Positions 44,936-53,548 of a DNA stretch of 64,000 nt are shown here, piece by piece. This DNA comes from Leifsonia psychrotolerans. Its GTDB lineage: Bacteria > Actinomycetota > Actinomycetes > Actinomycetales > Microbacteriaceae. The notes beneath the pieces are model-generated. The model had not been told where the DNA came from and did not search any database. It worked only from the letters and a program-made list of their open reading frames with translations. Every line of letters starts with the position of its first letter. Positions within the stretch are counted from its first letter, which is position 1. The position numbers and the translations under genes are program-made. The DNA is taken from NCBI RefSeq assembly GCF_013410665.1, contig NZ_JACCFM010000001.1:1674001-1738000 (forward strand), written 5' to 3'.

Positions 44936-46171
44936 CTAGCGCAGCTGCGGATCGTAGCCCGCGGCACGCAGCACGTCGACGACCTGTTGACGGTGCTCCG
45001 GCCCGCGCGTCTCGACGCTGACATCGAGTTCAACCTCGCTAATCTGCAGCCCGACACCGTGCCGAGTGTGCAGCACCTCGATCACGTTGGCGTGGGCCTC
45101 GGCGAGCAGTTCAGAGATGCGTGCCAGCTGGCCGGGACGGTCGGGCAGCATGATTCGAAGCGTGAGATAACGCCCGGATGCCGCCAACCCATGGCTGATC
45201 ACACGCTGCATCAACAAAGGATCGATGTTGCCGCCGGAGAGAATGGCGACGGTCGGGCCGTCGCTTCTGACCTTTCCGGCGAGGATCGCCGCGACCGAGA
45301 CGGCGCCGGCCGGTTCGACGACGAGCTTGCCCCGTTCCAGCAACACCAAGAGTGCACGTGCGATGTCGTCTTCAGAGACCGTCACGACCTCGTCAACGAG
45401 GTGTTTGATGATCTCAAAGTTCAACAGGCCCGGCTGGGCCACCGCGATGCCGTCGGCGATTGTCGGCTGAATGGTGATGGCGGTGACTTCGCCGGCGGCC
45501 AGCGACGGCGGGTAGGCCGCCGCATTCTCGGCCTGAACCCCGATGATTCTGATCTGACGACCCTCACGTTCGGCCAACTGCTTGAGCGCACCGGCGACAC
45601 CCGAGATGAGGCCGCCGCCACCGATCGGAACGACGACGGTCTGAACATCCGGAACCTGATCGGCGATCTCGAGGCCGAGTGTTCCCTGGCCGATGATGAC
45701 ATCGGCGTGGTCGAACGGGGGGATCAGCACCGCGCCGGTCTGCGCAGCGAACTCGGCGGCAGCCAGCAGCGGCTCCGTGACGGTGTGCCCACGCAGCACC
45801 ACGTCGGCTCCGTAATCCCGCGTCGCCTGCAATTTGGGCAGCGCCACGCCGACAGGCATGAAGATGGTGGCCCGGATACCGAGTTCCCGCGCCGCATAGG
45901 CGACTCCCTGTGCGTGGTTGCCGGCCGAGGCCGCTACGACGCCCCGCGCCTTCTCTGCTTCCGTCAGTTGGGAGAGCCGATTGTACGCACCCCGGATCTT
46001 GTAGGAGCCTGTGCGCTGCAGATTCTCGCACTTGAGATGCACGGGTTGGCCGAGCAAATCGGTCAGGTATCGGGAGGTCTCCATCGGGGTGATCGACGCG
46101 ACACGGGCGACGACCGAACGGGCGGCTTCGAACTCGGCCAGGGCCGGACCGATGAGGGTGGTTTCTGTCAT
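44936..46171 (-). CDS. ilvA: Threonine ammonia-lyase with ACT domain
   Basis: 411 residues; deaminates threonine to 2-oxobutyrate, first step to isoleucine or threonine breakdown. PLP lysine in GSYKIRGAYN, phosphate loop VPIGGGGLISG, catalytic core 1-325. One C-terminal ACT domain (YLTLRIMLPDRPGQLARISE, 20), as in the shorter TdcB-like/ACT type, rather than the two regulatory domains of E. coli IlvA. Six bases downstream of an AI-2E-type permease gene on the same strand. Confidence 0.93.
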   Translation of the reverse strand: MTETTLIGPALAEFEAARSVVARVASITPMETSRYLTDLLGQPVHLKCENLQRTGSYKIRGAYNRLSQLTEAEKARGVVAASAGNHAQGVAYAARELGIRATIFMPVGVALPKLQATRDYGADVVLRGHTVTEPLLAAAEFAAQTGAVLIPPFDHADVIIGQGTLGLEIADQVPDVQTVVVPIGGGGLISGVAGALKQLAEREGRQIRIIGVQAENAAAYPPSLAAGEVTAITIQPTIADGIAVAQPGLLNFEIIKHLVDEVVTVSEDDIARALLVLLERGKLVVEPAGAVSVAAILAGKVRSDGPTVAILSGGNIDPLLMQRVISHGLAASGRYLTLRIMLPDRPGQLARISELLAEAHANVIEVLHTRHGVGLQISEVELDVSVETRGPEHRQQVVDVLRAAGYDPQLR

Positions 46172-46177
46172 TCTTTT

Positions 46178-47413
46178 CTACTCTTCCATCGTGCGGCGAA
46201 AACCGGGGCGGCTGGGCACTGTCTGCCAGAGCGGGGACCCGGGCACTAGACCGGCGGACGGACTCTCACTGCGCCAGCGCCCACTCGAAATATAGTTGGT
46301 CATCACATTCAGCACTGCCGCGATCGGCACGGCGAACAGTGCGCCGGGGATTCCGGCCAGCAACGAGCCAGCGGCAACGACAAGCACAACGGCGAGCGGA
46401 TGCACTTTCACGGCCGTGCCCATGATGAGCGGCTGCAGAACATGGCCCTCTATCTGTTGCACCAGGAGCACCACACCGAGCATGATCACGGCGATGATCG
46501 GTCCGTTGAAGAGCAGGGCAATCACGATGGCCACGGCGCCAGTTGCAACGGCGCCGACGATCGGAATGAACGAACCCAGGAACACCAGAACGGCGATCGG
46601 GATAGCCATGGGCACCCCAAGCAACGCGGCGCCGGCTCCGATTCCGATCGCATCGATCGTGGCGACGAGAATTTGAACCTTGACGAAGTTCCCGAGGGTC
46701 ACCCAACCGGCGCGACCGGCGCCATCAATGGCCGGGCGGGCGCGGCGCGGGAAGATGCGCACGATCCACGACCAGATGCCCTTGCCGTCGATCAAAATGA
46801 ACAGCAGGCTGAACAGAGTCAGCAGCAATCCGGTGACCAGGTGCCCGAGTGAGCTGCCGACCGAGAGCGCACCGCTGACGAAGATCGCGCTATCGGACTG
46901 CAGCGCCTTGAAAATATCCTGAACGTATGAGTTGAGTTGCTCCTCGGTCAACTGCAGCGGAGACGTGAGAAGAAAGTCTTTCAGGGACGCAATCGAGGCG
47001 GCCAACCTGTCGCTCAATCCGGCCGACCCGCGGCTGATCTGCATCGCCGCGAGCGTGATCAGTCCGCCGATGACCGCGATGGATCCCACCATGGCCACTG
47101 CAACGGCGAGCCCGCGCGGCCACCGGTGGCGACTGAGAAAAGAAACAATCGGAAGCAAGAGGGCCGAAATCAGCACCGCGATCAAGAGGGGGATCACGAT
47201 GAGTCGCAGCTGCATGATGAGAAAGATGAACACTGCGATCGCAGCGGACAGGGCAAGCAAACGCCACGACCAGGCTCCGGCCAGTCGGATGCCCGGAGGA
47301 ATTGAATCCTCGATCGACGGTGGTGAGGTCAGCGGTGTAGCCACGGTGCGAGGTGCTCGTTTTCGGCCACCGAACAGAGCACCCCGCCCGGTCCTGCCCA
47401 TTGGTTCAGTCAC
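46178..47413 (-). CDS. AI-2E family transporter (PerM/TqsA-like)
   Basis: 411 residues with about eight transmembrane helices: a pair near 50-95, one at 105-130, the long hydrophilic loop 130-205, and the C-terminal set. Signature pieces are LLIAVLISALLLPIV, FVKVQILVATIDAIGIGAG and FLGSFIPIVGAVATG. Family members export AI-2 or act as ion exporters; the substrate here is unknown. GTG start. The short gap to ilvA suggests cotranscription. Confidence 0.9.
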   Translation of the reverse strand: MTEPMGRTGRGALFGGRKRAPRTVATPLTSPPSIEDSIPPGIRLAGAWSWRLLALSAAIAVFIFLIMQLRLIVIPLLIAVLISALLLPIVSFLSRHRWPRGLAVAVAMVGSIAVIGGLITLAAMQISRGSAGLSDRLAASIASLKDFLLTSPLQLTEEQLNSYVQDIFKALQSDSAIFVSGALSVGSSLGHLVTGLLLTLFSLLFILIDGKGIWSWIVRIFPRRARPAIDGAGRAGWVTLGNFVKVQILVATIDAIGIGAGAALLGVPMAIPIAVLVFLGSFIPIVGAVATGAVAIVIALLFNGPIIAVIMLGVVLLVQQIEGHVLQPLIMGTAVKVHPLAVVLVVAAGSLLAGIPGALFAVPIAAVLNVMTNYISSGRWRSESPSAGLVPGSPLWQTVPSRPGFRRTMEE

Positions 47414-47515
47414 GGACTCAGTCTAGAACGGCCCGACACACCGTCACCGCGCCGACGCTCCCGCGGCGACCAACGCCCAGGAACGTCGGAGGGTGCCGAA
47501 ACTCTCGTGCATCGC

Positions 47516-47567
47516 TGATCGACCGTGTCGAGCTCACGTCGGGGGCTCTCGACATGCTCGACTAACG
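47516..47567. repeat. Degenerate interspersed-repeat copy
   Basis: CTGATCGACCGTGTCGAGCT and CTCGACATGCTCGACTAACG resemble the family seen at 28.2 and 40.8 kb. It sits in the 190-base gap between the permease and htpX genes, which shows no gene. Confidence 0.55.
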
Positions 47568-47603
47568 GTACTGGGGTCGACCACTCGCCGGCACCGGGTA
47601 CGT

Positions 47604-48488
47604 CTAGAAGGTGCGCCCCATGGTGTGCAGACGCTCGATACGTTCGGGAATCGGCGGGTGGGTGCTGAAGAGCCTGTTCATCAGGCCCGGCTTCAGCGGG
47701 TTCGAGATCCACAGGTGCGACATCGACGAGTTCTGTCGCTGCATCGGTCGCCCGTAGGTCTCAAGCTTGGCAAGCGCGCTAGCCAGGGCATCCGGGTGAC
47801 GCGTCGTCATAGCACTCGTCGCATCGGCCAGGTATTCGCGCTGACGGGACACCGCAAGCTGCACCATGCTCGCGACCAGCGGGGCGATGAGCATGGCCGC
47901 GAGACCAAACACCATCACAACCGGATTGCCGTTGTTGTTGTTATTGCGCCCGAAAAATGCCATCCGCAGGAACATGTCCGAGATGAAGCCGACCGCCACA
48001 ACCAGACCGAAGACGATCATCGACACTCGAATGTCGTAGTTGCGCACATGGCCGAGTTCGTGCGCCATCACGCCCTCGAGTTCGGCGTCATCCATGATGT
48101 CGAGAAGGCCTGTAGTGGCCGCGACCATCGCGTGTTTCGGGTCTCGCCCCGTGGCGAATGCGTTGGGCGCCGGGTCATTGATGATGTAGATCTCAGGCAT
48201 CGGCGTGCCGGTCGTGATCGACAGGTTCTCGACGGTGCGCCAGAGGCGCGGGTTATCAGCCTTACTCTCGAGCTTGGTACCACCGCTCATCGCGATGGCT
48301 TGGCGGCCCGCCATAAAGTACTGCACCGAGGCGTAGAGGGCGGCGATCACCAGGGTCGTGATCAGGATGCCGTAGCCGCCTCGACCGTAGACCGCATTAG
48401 CCAACCAGCCCAGACCCGCAATGATGGCCAGGAACAGAATGATGATGAAGACCGTGTTGCGCTTGTTTCGTGCAATCGCGCTGTACAT
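47604..48488 (-). CDS. htpX: Zinc metalloprotease HtpX
   Basis: 294 residues, M48 membrane protease for membrane-protein quality control. Two N-terminal helices (about 12-55), the zinc site VMAHELGHVRNYDIRVS near 140, two further helices, then the third-ligand region SRQREYLADATSA. A GRNNNNNGNP tract lies between helices 3 and 4. It follows lemA by 12 bases, the well-known lemA-htpX pairing. Confidence 0.95.
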   Translation of the reverse strand: MYSAIARNKRNTVFIIILFLAIIAGLGWLANAVYGRGGYGILITTLVIAALYASVQYFMAGRQAIAMSGGTKLESKADNPRLWRTVENLSITTGTPMPEIYIINDPAPNAFATGRDPKHAMVAATTGLLDIMDDAELEGVMAHELGHVRNYDIRVSMIVFGLVVAVGFISDMFLRMAFFGRNNNNNGNPVVMVFGLAAMLIAPLVASMVQLAVSRQREYLADATSAMTTRHPDALASALAKLETYGRPMQRQNSSMSHLWISNPLKPGLMNRLFSTHPPIPERIERLHTMGRTF

Positions 48489-48500
48489 CGTGGCCTGCCG

Positions 48501-49067
48501 TTAGAACTGAACGCGCGGTGGCTCCGCAATTGCTGCGGAGTCAGCGACCTCGAAGAAGTCGCGCTGGCTGAAGCCGAGGTTCTTGGCGATCATGTTGTTC
48601 GGGAACACCTGAAGCTTGGTGTTGAATTCACGCACTCCACCGTTGTAGAAGCGACGCGAGGCCTGGATCTTGTCTTCGGTGTCGACCAGTTCGCCCTGCA
48701 ACTGCAGGTAGTTCTGGCTCGCCTGCAGCTGCGGATAGGCCTCTGCCACGGCGAAGATGCTCTTCAGAGCACTCTGCATGTGACCTTCTGCGGCGGATGC
48801 CTCGGCGGGGCTCTGTGCTGTCAGAGACTCTGCGCGGGCCTTCGTCACGCTTTCAAACACACCACGCTCGTGTGCCGCATAGCCCTTGACCGATTCGATC
48901 AGGTTGGGGATGAGGTCGGCACGACGCTTGAGCTGAACCGTGATGTCGCTCCACGCTTCGTCAACGCGAACCTTCAGCGTGACGAGAGAGTTGTACGTCG
49001 CCCAGAAGTAGATGCCGATGATGAGGGCAATTACAACGACGATGAGAACTGGGATGAGCCAATTCAT
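48501..49067 (-). CDS. lemA: LemA family protein
   Basis: 188 residues: one N-terminal transmembrane helix (3-22), then a four-helix coiled domain (YNSLVTLKVRVDEAWSDITV, 20; QLKRRADLIPNLIESVKGYA, 20) ending with FFEVADSAAIAEPPRVQF. AAGGAGTC precedes the ATG. Encoded directly before htpX on one transcript. Confidence 0.95.
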   Translation of the reverse strand: MNWLIPVLIVVVIALIIGIYFWATYNSLVTLKVRVDEAWSDITVQLKRRADLIPNLIESVKGYAAHERGVFESVTKARAESLTAQSPAEASAAEGHMQSALKSIFAVAEAYPQLQASQNYLQLQGELVDTEDKIQASRRFYNGGVREFNTKLQVFPNNMIAKNLGFSQRDFFEVADSAAIAEPPRVQF

Positions 49068-49262
49068 GGCAGTGACTCCTTGTGATGTGTGCGGGCGGAC
49101 AGGCCCATTGATGGTGCAAAAGCCATCCTATCGGTGGCCTTCGGGCTCCCAACCGCTTCCCACCACACTCAAAGCTAAGTCGAGGGAGCCTCCCACTTCG
49201 CCGACGTCACGAAGCCGTTCCATACTTGACAGCGGCGCGGTCTGCAGCGAATAGTTCATCCC

Positions 49263-50039
49263 ATGGTGCACACCGAGGATGCGGCAATCGTCGTCGATGA
49301 CCTGCGCGTGCGACGCGGCAAGAGGGGGGTGCTGCATGGCCTGACGCTGCATATTCCGCGCGGGGGCGTGATCGGATTGCTCGGTCCGAGCGGATGCGGC
49401 AAGAGCACACTGATGCGTGCGATCGTTGGAGTGCAGATCGTGCAGTCCGGCAGTCTCACCGTGCTCGGCCACGCGGCCGGCTCGCCACAGCTTCGACATC
49501 GCGTCGGGTACGTCACACAAGCGGCGAGTGTCTACGACGATCTCACGGTGCGACAGAACGTGTCGTATTTTCGTGCGGTACTCGGTGCGCCCCGCACCGA
49601 CGTCGACAGGGTCATCGACGAGACCGATCTCGGCTCGCACGCCGACGACCTCGTCGGCTCACTCTCGGGCGGCCAACGCAGTCGTGTGTCGCTTGCGGGG
49701 GCACTTCTCGGGGCGCCGGAGCTGCTGGTGCTCGACGAACCGACCGTCGGCCTCGACCCGGTGCTGCGGGTCGAGCTCTGGGGTCTGTTCCACCGTCTCG
49801 CGGCGGCCGGGACCACGCTGCTCGTCTCGAGCCATGTCATGGACGAGGCAACGCGCTGCGACAGGCTACTGCTCCTGCGCAACGGTGAGTTGCTGGCCGA
49901 TGCCACTCCGCGAGGGCTTCTCGCTGCGACCGACACCAACGATGCCGAGTCGGCATTTCTCACCTTGATCAGGCAGAAGCCTGCGCGGACCAAACCTGAG
50001 ACCGGCACCGACACCGACCCGAGGCCGAGCGCCTCATGA
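49263..50039 (+). CDS. ABC transporter ATP-binding protein
   Basis: 258 residues. Walker A LGPSGCGKSTL, Q-loop in RVGYVTQAASVYDDLTV, signature LSGGQRSRVSLAG, Walker B LLVLDEPTVGLDP, and switch SSHVMDEA. The DRLLLLRNGELLA segment and the cytoplasmic tail are typical of drug- or polymer-export ATPases of the ABC-2 class. Overlaps the permease start by four bases (ATGA). Confidence 0.94.
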   Translation: MVHTEDAAIVVDDLRVRRGKRGVLHGLTLHIPRGGVIGLLGPSGCGKSTLMRAIVGVQIVQSGSLTVLGHAAGSPQLRHRVGYVTQAASVYDDLTVRQNVSYFRAVLGAPRTDVDRVIDETDLGSHADDLVGSLSGGQRSRVSLAGALLGAPELLVLDEPTVGLDPVLRVELWGLFHRLAAAGTTLLVSSHVMDEATRCDRLLLLRNGELLADATPRGLLAATDTNDAESAFLTLIRQKPARTKPETGTDTDPRPSAS

Positions 50040-50770
50040 ACTCGCGGCGCACGCTCGCCACGGCAGCACGCATCCTCAGCCAAGTTCGGCACGACCCGCG
50101 CACGATCGTCCTGCTGCTCGTCGTGCCCAGTCTGTTGATCGGACTCGTCGCCTGGATCTTCTCAGACACCACGTCGTTTTCCACAGTCGGTCCGGCCATG
50201 ATTGCGCTGTTCCCGTTCATTGTGATGTTTCTGGTGACGAGCATCACGACCTTGCGCGAGCGCCGCACCGGCACTCTCGAGCGACTGCTCTCGATGCCGC
50301 TCGGCAAGGGTGATTTTATTCTGGGCTACACGCTCGCGTTCGGACTGCTCGCCGTTGTGCAGTCGGCGATCGCAGTGGGCTATTCGGTCTGGGTGTGCGG
50401 TCTGACGATCTCGGGTTCCATCTGGCTGCTGCTGGCTGTTGCCGTGGCCGACGCGGTACTCGGCACCGCCCTCGGACTCTTGGCGAGTGCGTTTGCGAAC
50501 ACCGAGTTTCAGGTCGTGCAGTTCATGCCGGCCATCGTCTTCCCTCAGATTCTGCTCGGCGGAATTTTTCTGCCGCGCGACCAGCTGCCCAACGGGCTGC
50601 AACAGATCAGCGACTGGCTGCCGCTGTCGCACGCCATCGATGCGCTCCAGGCCGTCGCGTCGAATTCGAAGGATGCGGCGTACATCGGTGGCGAACTTCT
50701 CATCATCGCTGCCTGGATTCTGGGCGCCATCGTTCTCGGCTCGGTCACACTACGCCGTCGCACGCCGTAG
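50036..50770 (+). CDS. ABC-2 type transporter permease
   Basis: 244 residues with six transmembrane helices (first at about 25-45). LRERRTGTLERLLSMPL between helices 2 and 3 is the ABC-2 coupling element, and PQILLGGIFLPRDQLP lies before the last helices. Partner of the overlapping ATPase. Such pairs often confer drug or antibiotic export; the substrate is unknown. Confidence 0.93.
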   Translation: MNSRRTLATAARILSQVRHDPRTIVLLLVVPSLLIGLVAWIFSDTTSFSTVGPAMIALFPFIVMFLVTSITTLRERRTGTLERLLSMPLGKGDFILGYTLAFGLLAVVQSAIAVGYSVWVCGLTISGSIWLLLAVAVADAVLGTALGLLASAFANTEFQVVQFMPAIVFPQILLGGIFLPRDQLPNGLQQISDWLPLSHAIDALQAVASNSKDAAYIGGELLIIAAWILGAIVLGSVTLRRRTP

Positions 50771-50783
50771 AAGCCACCGCGAT

Positions 50784-52238
50784 TCAGCTGCGAGCCGCGA
50801 GCACCTTCTGCAGCCAGCGATAGGAGGATTTTGGGGTGCGGCTCTGATCCGCGAAGTCGACCCAGACCAACCCGAAACGCTGGGTGTAGCCGGCGTCCCA
50901 TTCGAACCCGTCGAGCAGCGACCGCACGAAGTAGCCGCGCAGGGCGACGCCCTCGGCCACACCTCCCGGGGCAACGGCATCGAGCGCCGCCGACAGGTGC
51001 TCGGCCAGGTAGTCGATGCGCAGCGTGTCGTCGACCACACCGTGCGCGTCTTGTCGGTCGGCAAAACTGGCCCCTCCCTCGGTGAGGTACACCGGGGGCA
51101 ACGCGTCGCCATAGCGATCGCGCAGCTCGCGCAAGGAGACCCCAAGGTATTCGGGCGCGTTGGGCCACCCCAGTGCGGTGAGCGGATGCTCGCGGAACGA
51201 TTCGAGATGAAAGGGCAACGTGGCCGCCGGCATGGCCGAGCCATCGGTCGCAGCCGGTTCGCCGGGTGCGGCGCTTTGCGCAGGACCGGCCGCGACGCGC
51301 GACGGCTGAGAGTAGTTCAGGCCGTAAAAGTCGAGCGGCTGATGGATGGTGGCGAGGTCGTCCGGATCGGACTCGGTGAGCATCCGAAGTTCACGTTCGA
51401 ACGGCTCGGCCACCGCGGGATAGCGGCCGAGTAATACCGCGTCGGCGAACAGTCGATTGTGCAGAAGGTCATAGAGCTCGGCGTAGAGGCCGTCTTCTTC
51501 CCGGTCGCTGGCCGGCTGCACGGGCGTGTGTGCCTGGGCAATGCCGATCTGCCCGCGCACGTCGGCCGCGCGCAGCCCTTGCACGGCCAGGCCATGGGCC
51601 AGGAGCTGATGATGGCCGGCGGGCAGCGCGTCGAAAAGGAGCCGCGCCCCCGGCGCGTGGGTGCCACGCATATAACCGTTCAGCATGACAGTGGCCGGTT
51701 CGTTGAGTGTCACCCAGCCGTCGAGGCGGTCGCCGAAGACCCGGCCCATCTCGTGCGCGTAGTCCCCGAACCGACTGGCCGTGTCGCGATTCAGCCAGCC
51801 GCCGCGCAGCGCCAGGGGGGTATCCCAGTGGGAGAGCGTGGCCATCGGGCGAATTCCGGCAGCCAGTAGTTCGTCGAGCAGACGGTCGTAGAATCCGATT
51901 CCGCCGCGGTTCAGCCCACCCCGGCCGTCGGGTTGCAGACGCGGCCAGGCGAACGAAAAGCGATACGCGTCTCCGCCCAATTCACGAAGCAACGTCACGT
52001 CCTCGCCGAGACGACCCATCTGGTCGGCCGACACCGAGGCGTTACTCCCATCGAGAATGCGCTCGGGCTGGGTGGTGAAGACGTCCCAGACCGACTCGCC
52101 GCGGCCGCCGTCGCGGGCGCCGCCCTCAACCTGAAAAGCACTCGTCGTGGTTCCGAGCGTGAAATCGCTCGGGATTCGGTTGCCCAATTCACTCGCCCGG
52201 CGTGGCCATTCACGGGTAGCCGGGGAGTTTCGGGTCAT
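50784..52238 (-). CDS. GH1 family beta-glycosidase
   Basis: 484 residues, TIM-barrel glycosidase. N-terminal signature FTLGTTTSAFQVEGG, acid/base in WVTLNEPATVM, and nucleophile in VYLTEGGASFADR (TEGG instead of the common TENG). About 25 residues of Ala/Gly/Pro-rich insert (AGPAQSAAPGEPAATDG) precede the nucleophile strand. Last gene of the MFS-PLP-oxidase-GH1 operon; starts inside the stop of the previous gene (ATGA). Cytoplasmic, as no signal peptide is present, so it should act on imported or internally made glycosides. Confidence 0.93.
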   Translation of the reverse strand: MTRNSPATREWPRRASELGNRIPSDFTLGTTTSAFQVEGGARDGGRGESVWDVFTTQPERILDGSNASVSADQMGRLGEDVTLLRELGGDAYRFSFAWPRLQPDGRGGLNRGGIGFYDRLLDELLAAGIRPMATLSHWDTPLALRGGWLNRDTASRFGDYAHEMGRVFGDRLDGWVTLNEPATVMLNGYMRGTHAPGARLLFDALPAGHHQLLAHGLAVQGLRAADVRGQIGIAQAHTPVQPASDREEDGLYAELYDLLHNRLFADAVLLGRYPAVAEPFERELRMLTESDPDDLATIHQPLDFYGLNYSQPSRVAAGPAQSAAPGEPAATDGSAMPAATLPFHLESFREHPLTALGWPNAPEYLGVSLRELRDRYGDALPPVYLTEGGASFADRQDAHGVVDDTLRIDYLAEHLSAALDAVAPGGVAEGVALRGYFVRSLLDGFEWDAGYTQRFGLVWVDFADQSRTPKSSYRWLQKVLAARS

Positions 52239-53548
52239 GTTCCAAGCACTCGTTTCAGATAAGGATTGGTGAAGAGGCGTTCCGGGTCGAGCCTGTCACG
52301 CACGGCAAGAAAGTCGTCAAAATGCGGGTACACCGCTCGCAGTGACTCGGCATCCTGATAGTTCATTTTGCCCCAATGCGGACGGCCCTCGTAACCACGC
52401 ATGATCTCTTCGACGGCGCCGAAGTACTCGGCCGGATTCTCCTGGATGTAACGGTGCGCGGCGATATAGCCGCTGGGCCAGCCCTGTGCGGTCGAGAGCC
52501 AGTTGTCATCGGCCGCTGCCGAACGCACTTCGATGGGGAACGAAATGTTCCAGCCTTTTCTTTCAATCAGGCTCTTCACCTCGCGCAACGCGGCGGGGAC
52601 CGCCTCCAGCGGCACCGCGTACTCCATTTCGCGAAAGCGCACCGTGCGGTTCGTGACGAACACCCGGTGCGACAGATCGGTGAACTCCCGGCGTCCGCTG
52701 AGCTTCTCGGCGAGCCGGCTGAATCGCGGCACCAGGGCGGGGACCGCGGTGCCGAGCGCGCAGGTACCGCGATAGAACCCATTGGCCAGCAACTCATCAT
52801 CGACCCAGCGGCCGACCTTCGGCAGCGGATTGCGTGGCGCCTCCATCGGCAGACGCGTGTTCGTCTTGGTGAGGGCGCTCTCGGTGTGCGGAAACCAATA
52901 GAACTCGAAGTGGTCGACGGCGTTCGAGCGCTCGACGAAGTTCTCGATGACGCCCTCAAGCGGCTCCGCTGCCTCGACGGCGTGCAACAGATAGGTCGGA
53001 ACACACTGGAATGTGAGCTCGACGATGATGCCGAGCGCGCCGAGTCCGAGGCGTGCGGCCGGCAGCAGTTCTGCGTTTTCGGTTTCGCTCACCCGCAACA
53101 GTGAGCCGTCGCCAGTGACAAGCGTCACAGCAACGATCTGCGTCGCCAGCCCACCGAATGCTCCCCCGGTGCCATGGGTTCCCGTCGAGGTCGCCCCCGC
53201 GACGCTTTGCCGATCGATGTCGCCCATGTTTTCAAGCGCCAGCCCGAAGGGTGCCAGCAGGTCGGGCAGCTGGTACAGGTGGGTGCCGGCCGCCAGAGTG
53301 ACGCGAGCGGATGCCGCATCAACGGCGATCACACCGGTGAGCTCATGCAGGTCCAGTTGAACGCCCGGTGCCAGGGCGATGCCGGTGAAGCTGTGCCCGG
53401 CGCCGACGGCCTTGATGGACAGTCCAGCCTTCGCGGCCGCCACGACAGCACGCTGCACCGCTCCGACACTCGTGGGCCGTTCGACCCGTTTCGGTCGCAC
53501 CTTTTCGGTGCGTGCCCAGTTCTGCCAGATGGCCCCACTCGCGGTCAC
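52235..53548 (-). CDS. FAD-linked sugar-lactone oxidase (ALO family)
   Basis: 437 residues of the VAO flavoprotein fold. FAD domain with VGAGHSFTGIALAPG, DIDRQSVAGATSTGTHGTGG (20) and TLVTGDGSLLRVS; C-terminal D-arabinono-1,4-lactone oxidase domain ending with the active-site pattern RPHWGKMN. Relatives oxidise sugar lactones, alditols or related polyols. Overlaps its neighbours on both sides by four bases. Confidence 0.92.
   Translation of the reverse strand: MTASGAIWQNWARTEKVRPKRVERPTSVGAVQRAVVAAAKAGLSIKAVGAGHSFTGIALAPGVQLDLHELTGVIAVDAASARVTLAAGTHLYQLPDLLAPFGLALENMGDIDRQSVAGATSTGTHGTGGAFGGLATQIVAVTLVTGDGSLLRVSETENAELLPAARLGLGALGIIVELTFQCVPTYLLHAVEAAEPLEGVIENFVERSNAVDHFEFYWFPHTESALTKTNTRLPMEAPRNPLPKVGRWVDDELLANGFYRGTCALGTAVPALVPRFSRLAEKLSGRREFTDLSHRVFVTNRTVRFREMEYAVPLEAVPAALREVKSLIERKGWNISFPIEVRSAAADDNWLSTAQGWPSGYIAAHRYIQENPAEYFGAVEEIMRGYEGRPHWGKMNYQDAESLRAVYPHFDDFLAVRDRLDPERLFTNPYLKRVLGT

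Noticed and set aside
44987..46249. 420-codon open frame on the plus strand
   Set aside because: Antisense of ilvA; the translation is rich in Arg, Asp and Gln without any family pattern.
47493..49085. 530-codon open frame on the plus strand
   Set aside because: Antisense shadow of htpX and lemA, both of which are strongly supported.
51400..51700. Frameshift in the GH1 gene suggested by several overlapping frames
   Set aside because: The 484-codon frame is continuous and carries both catalytic motifs in order.
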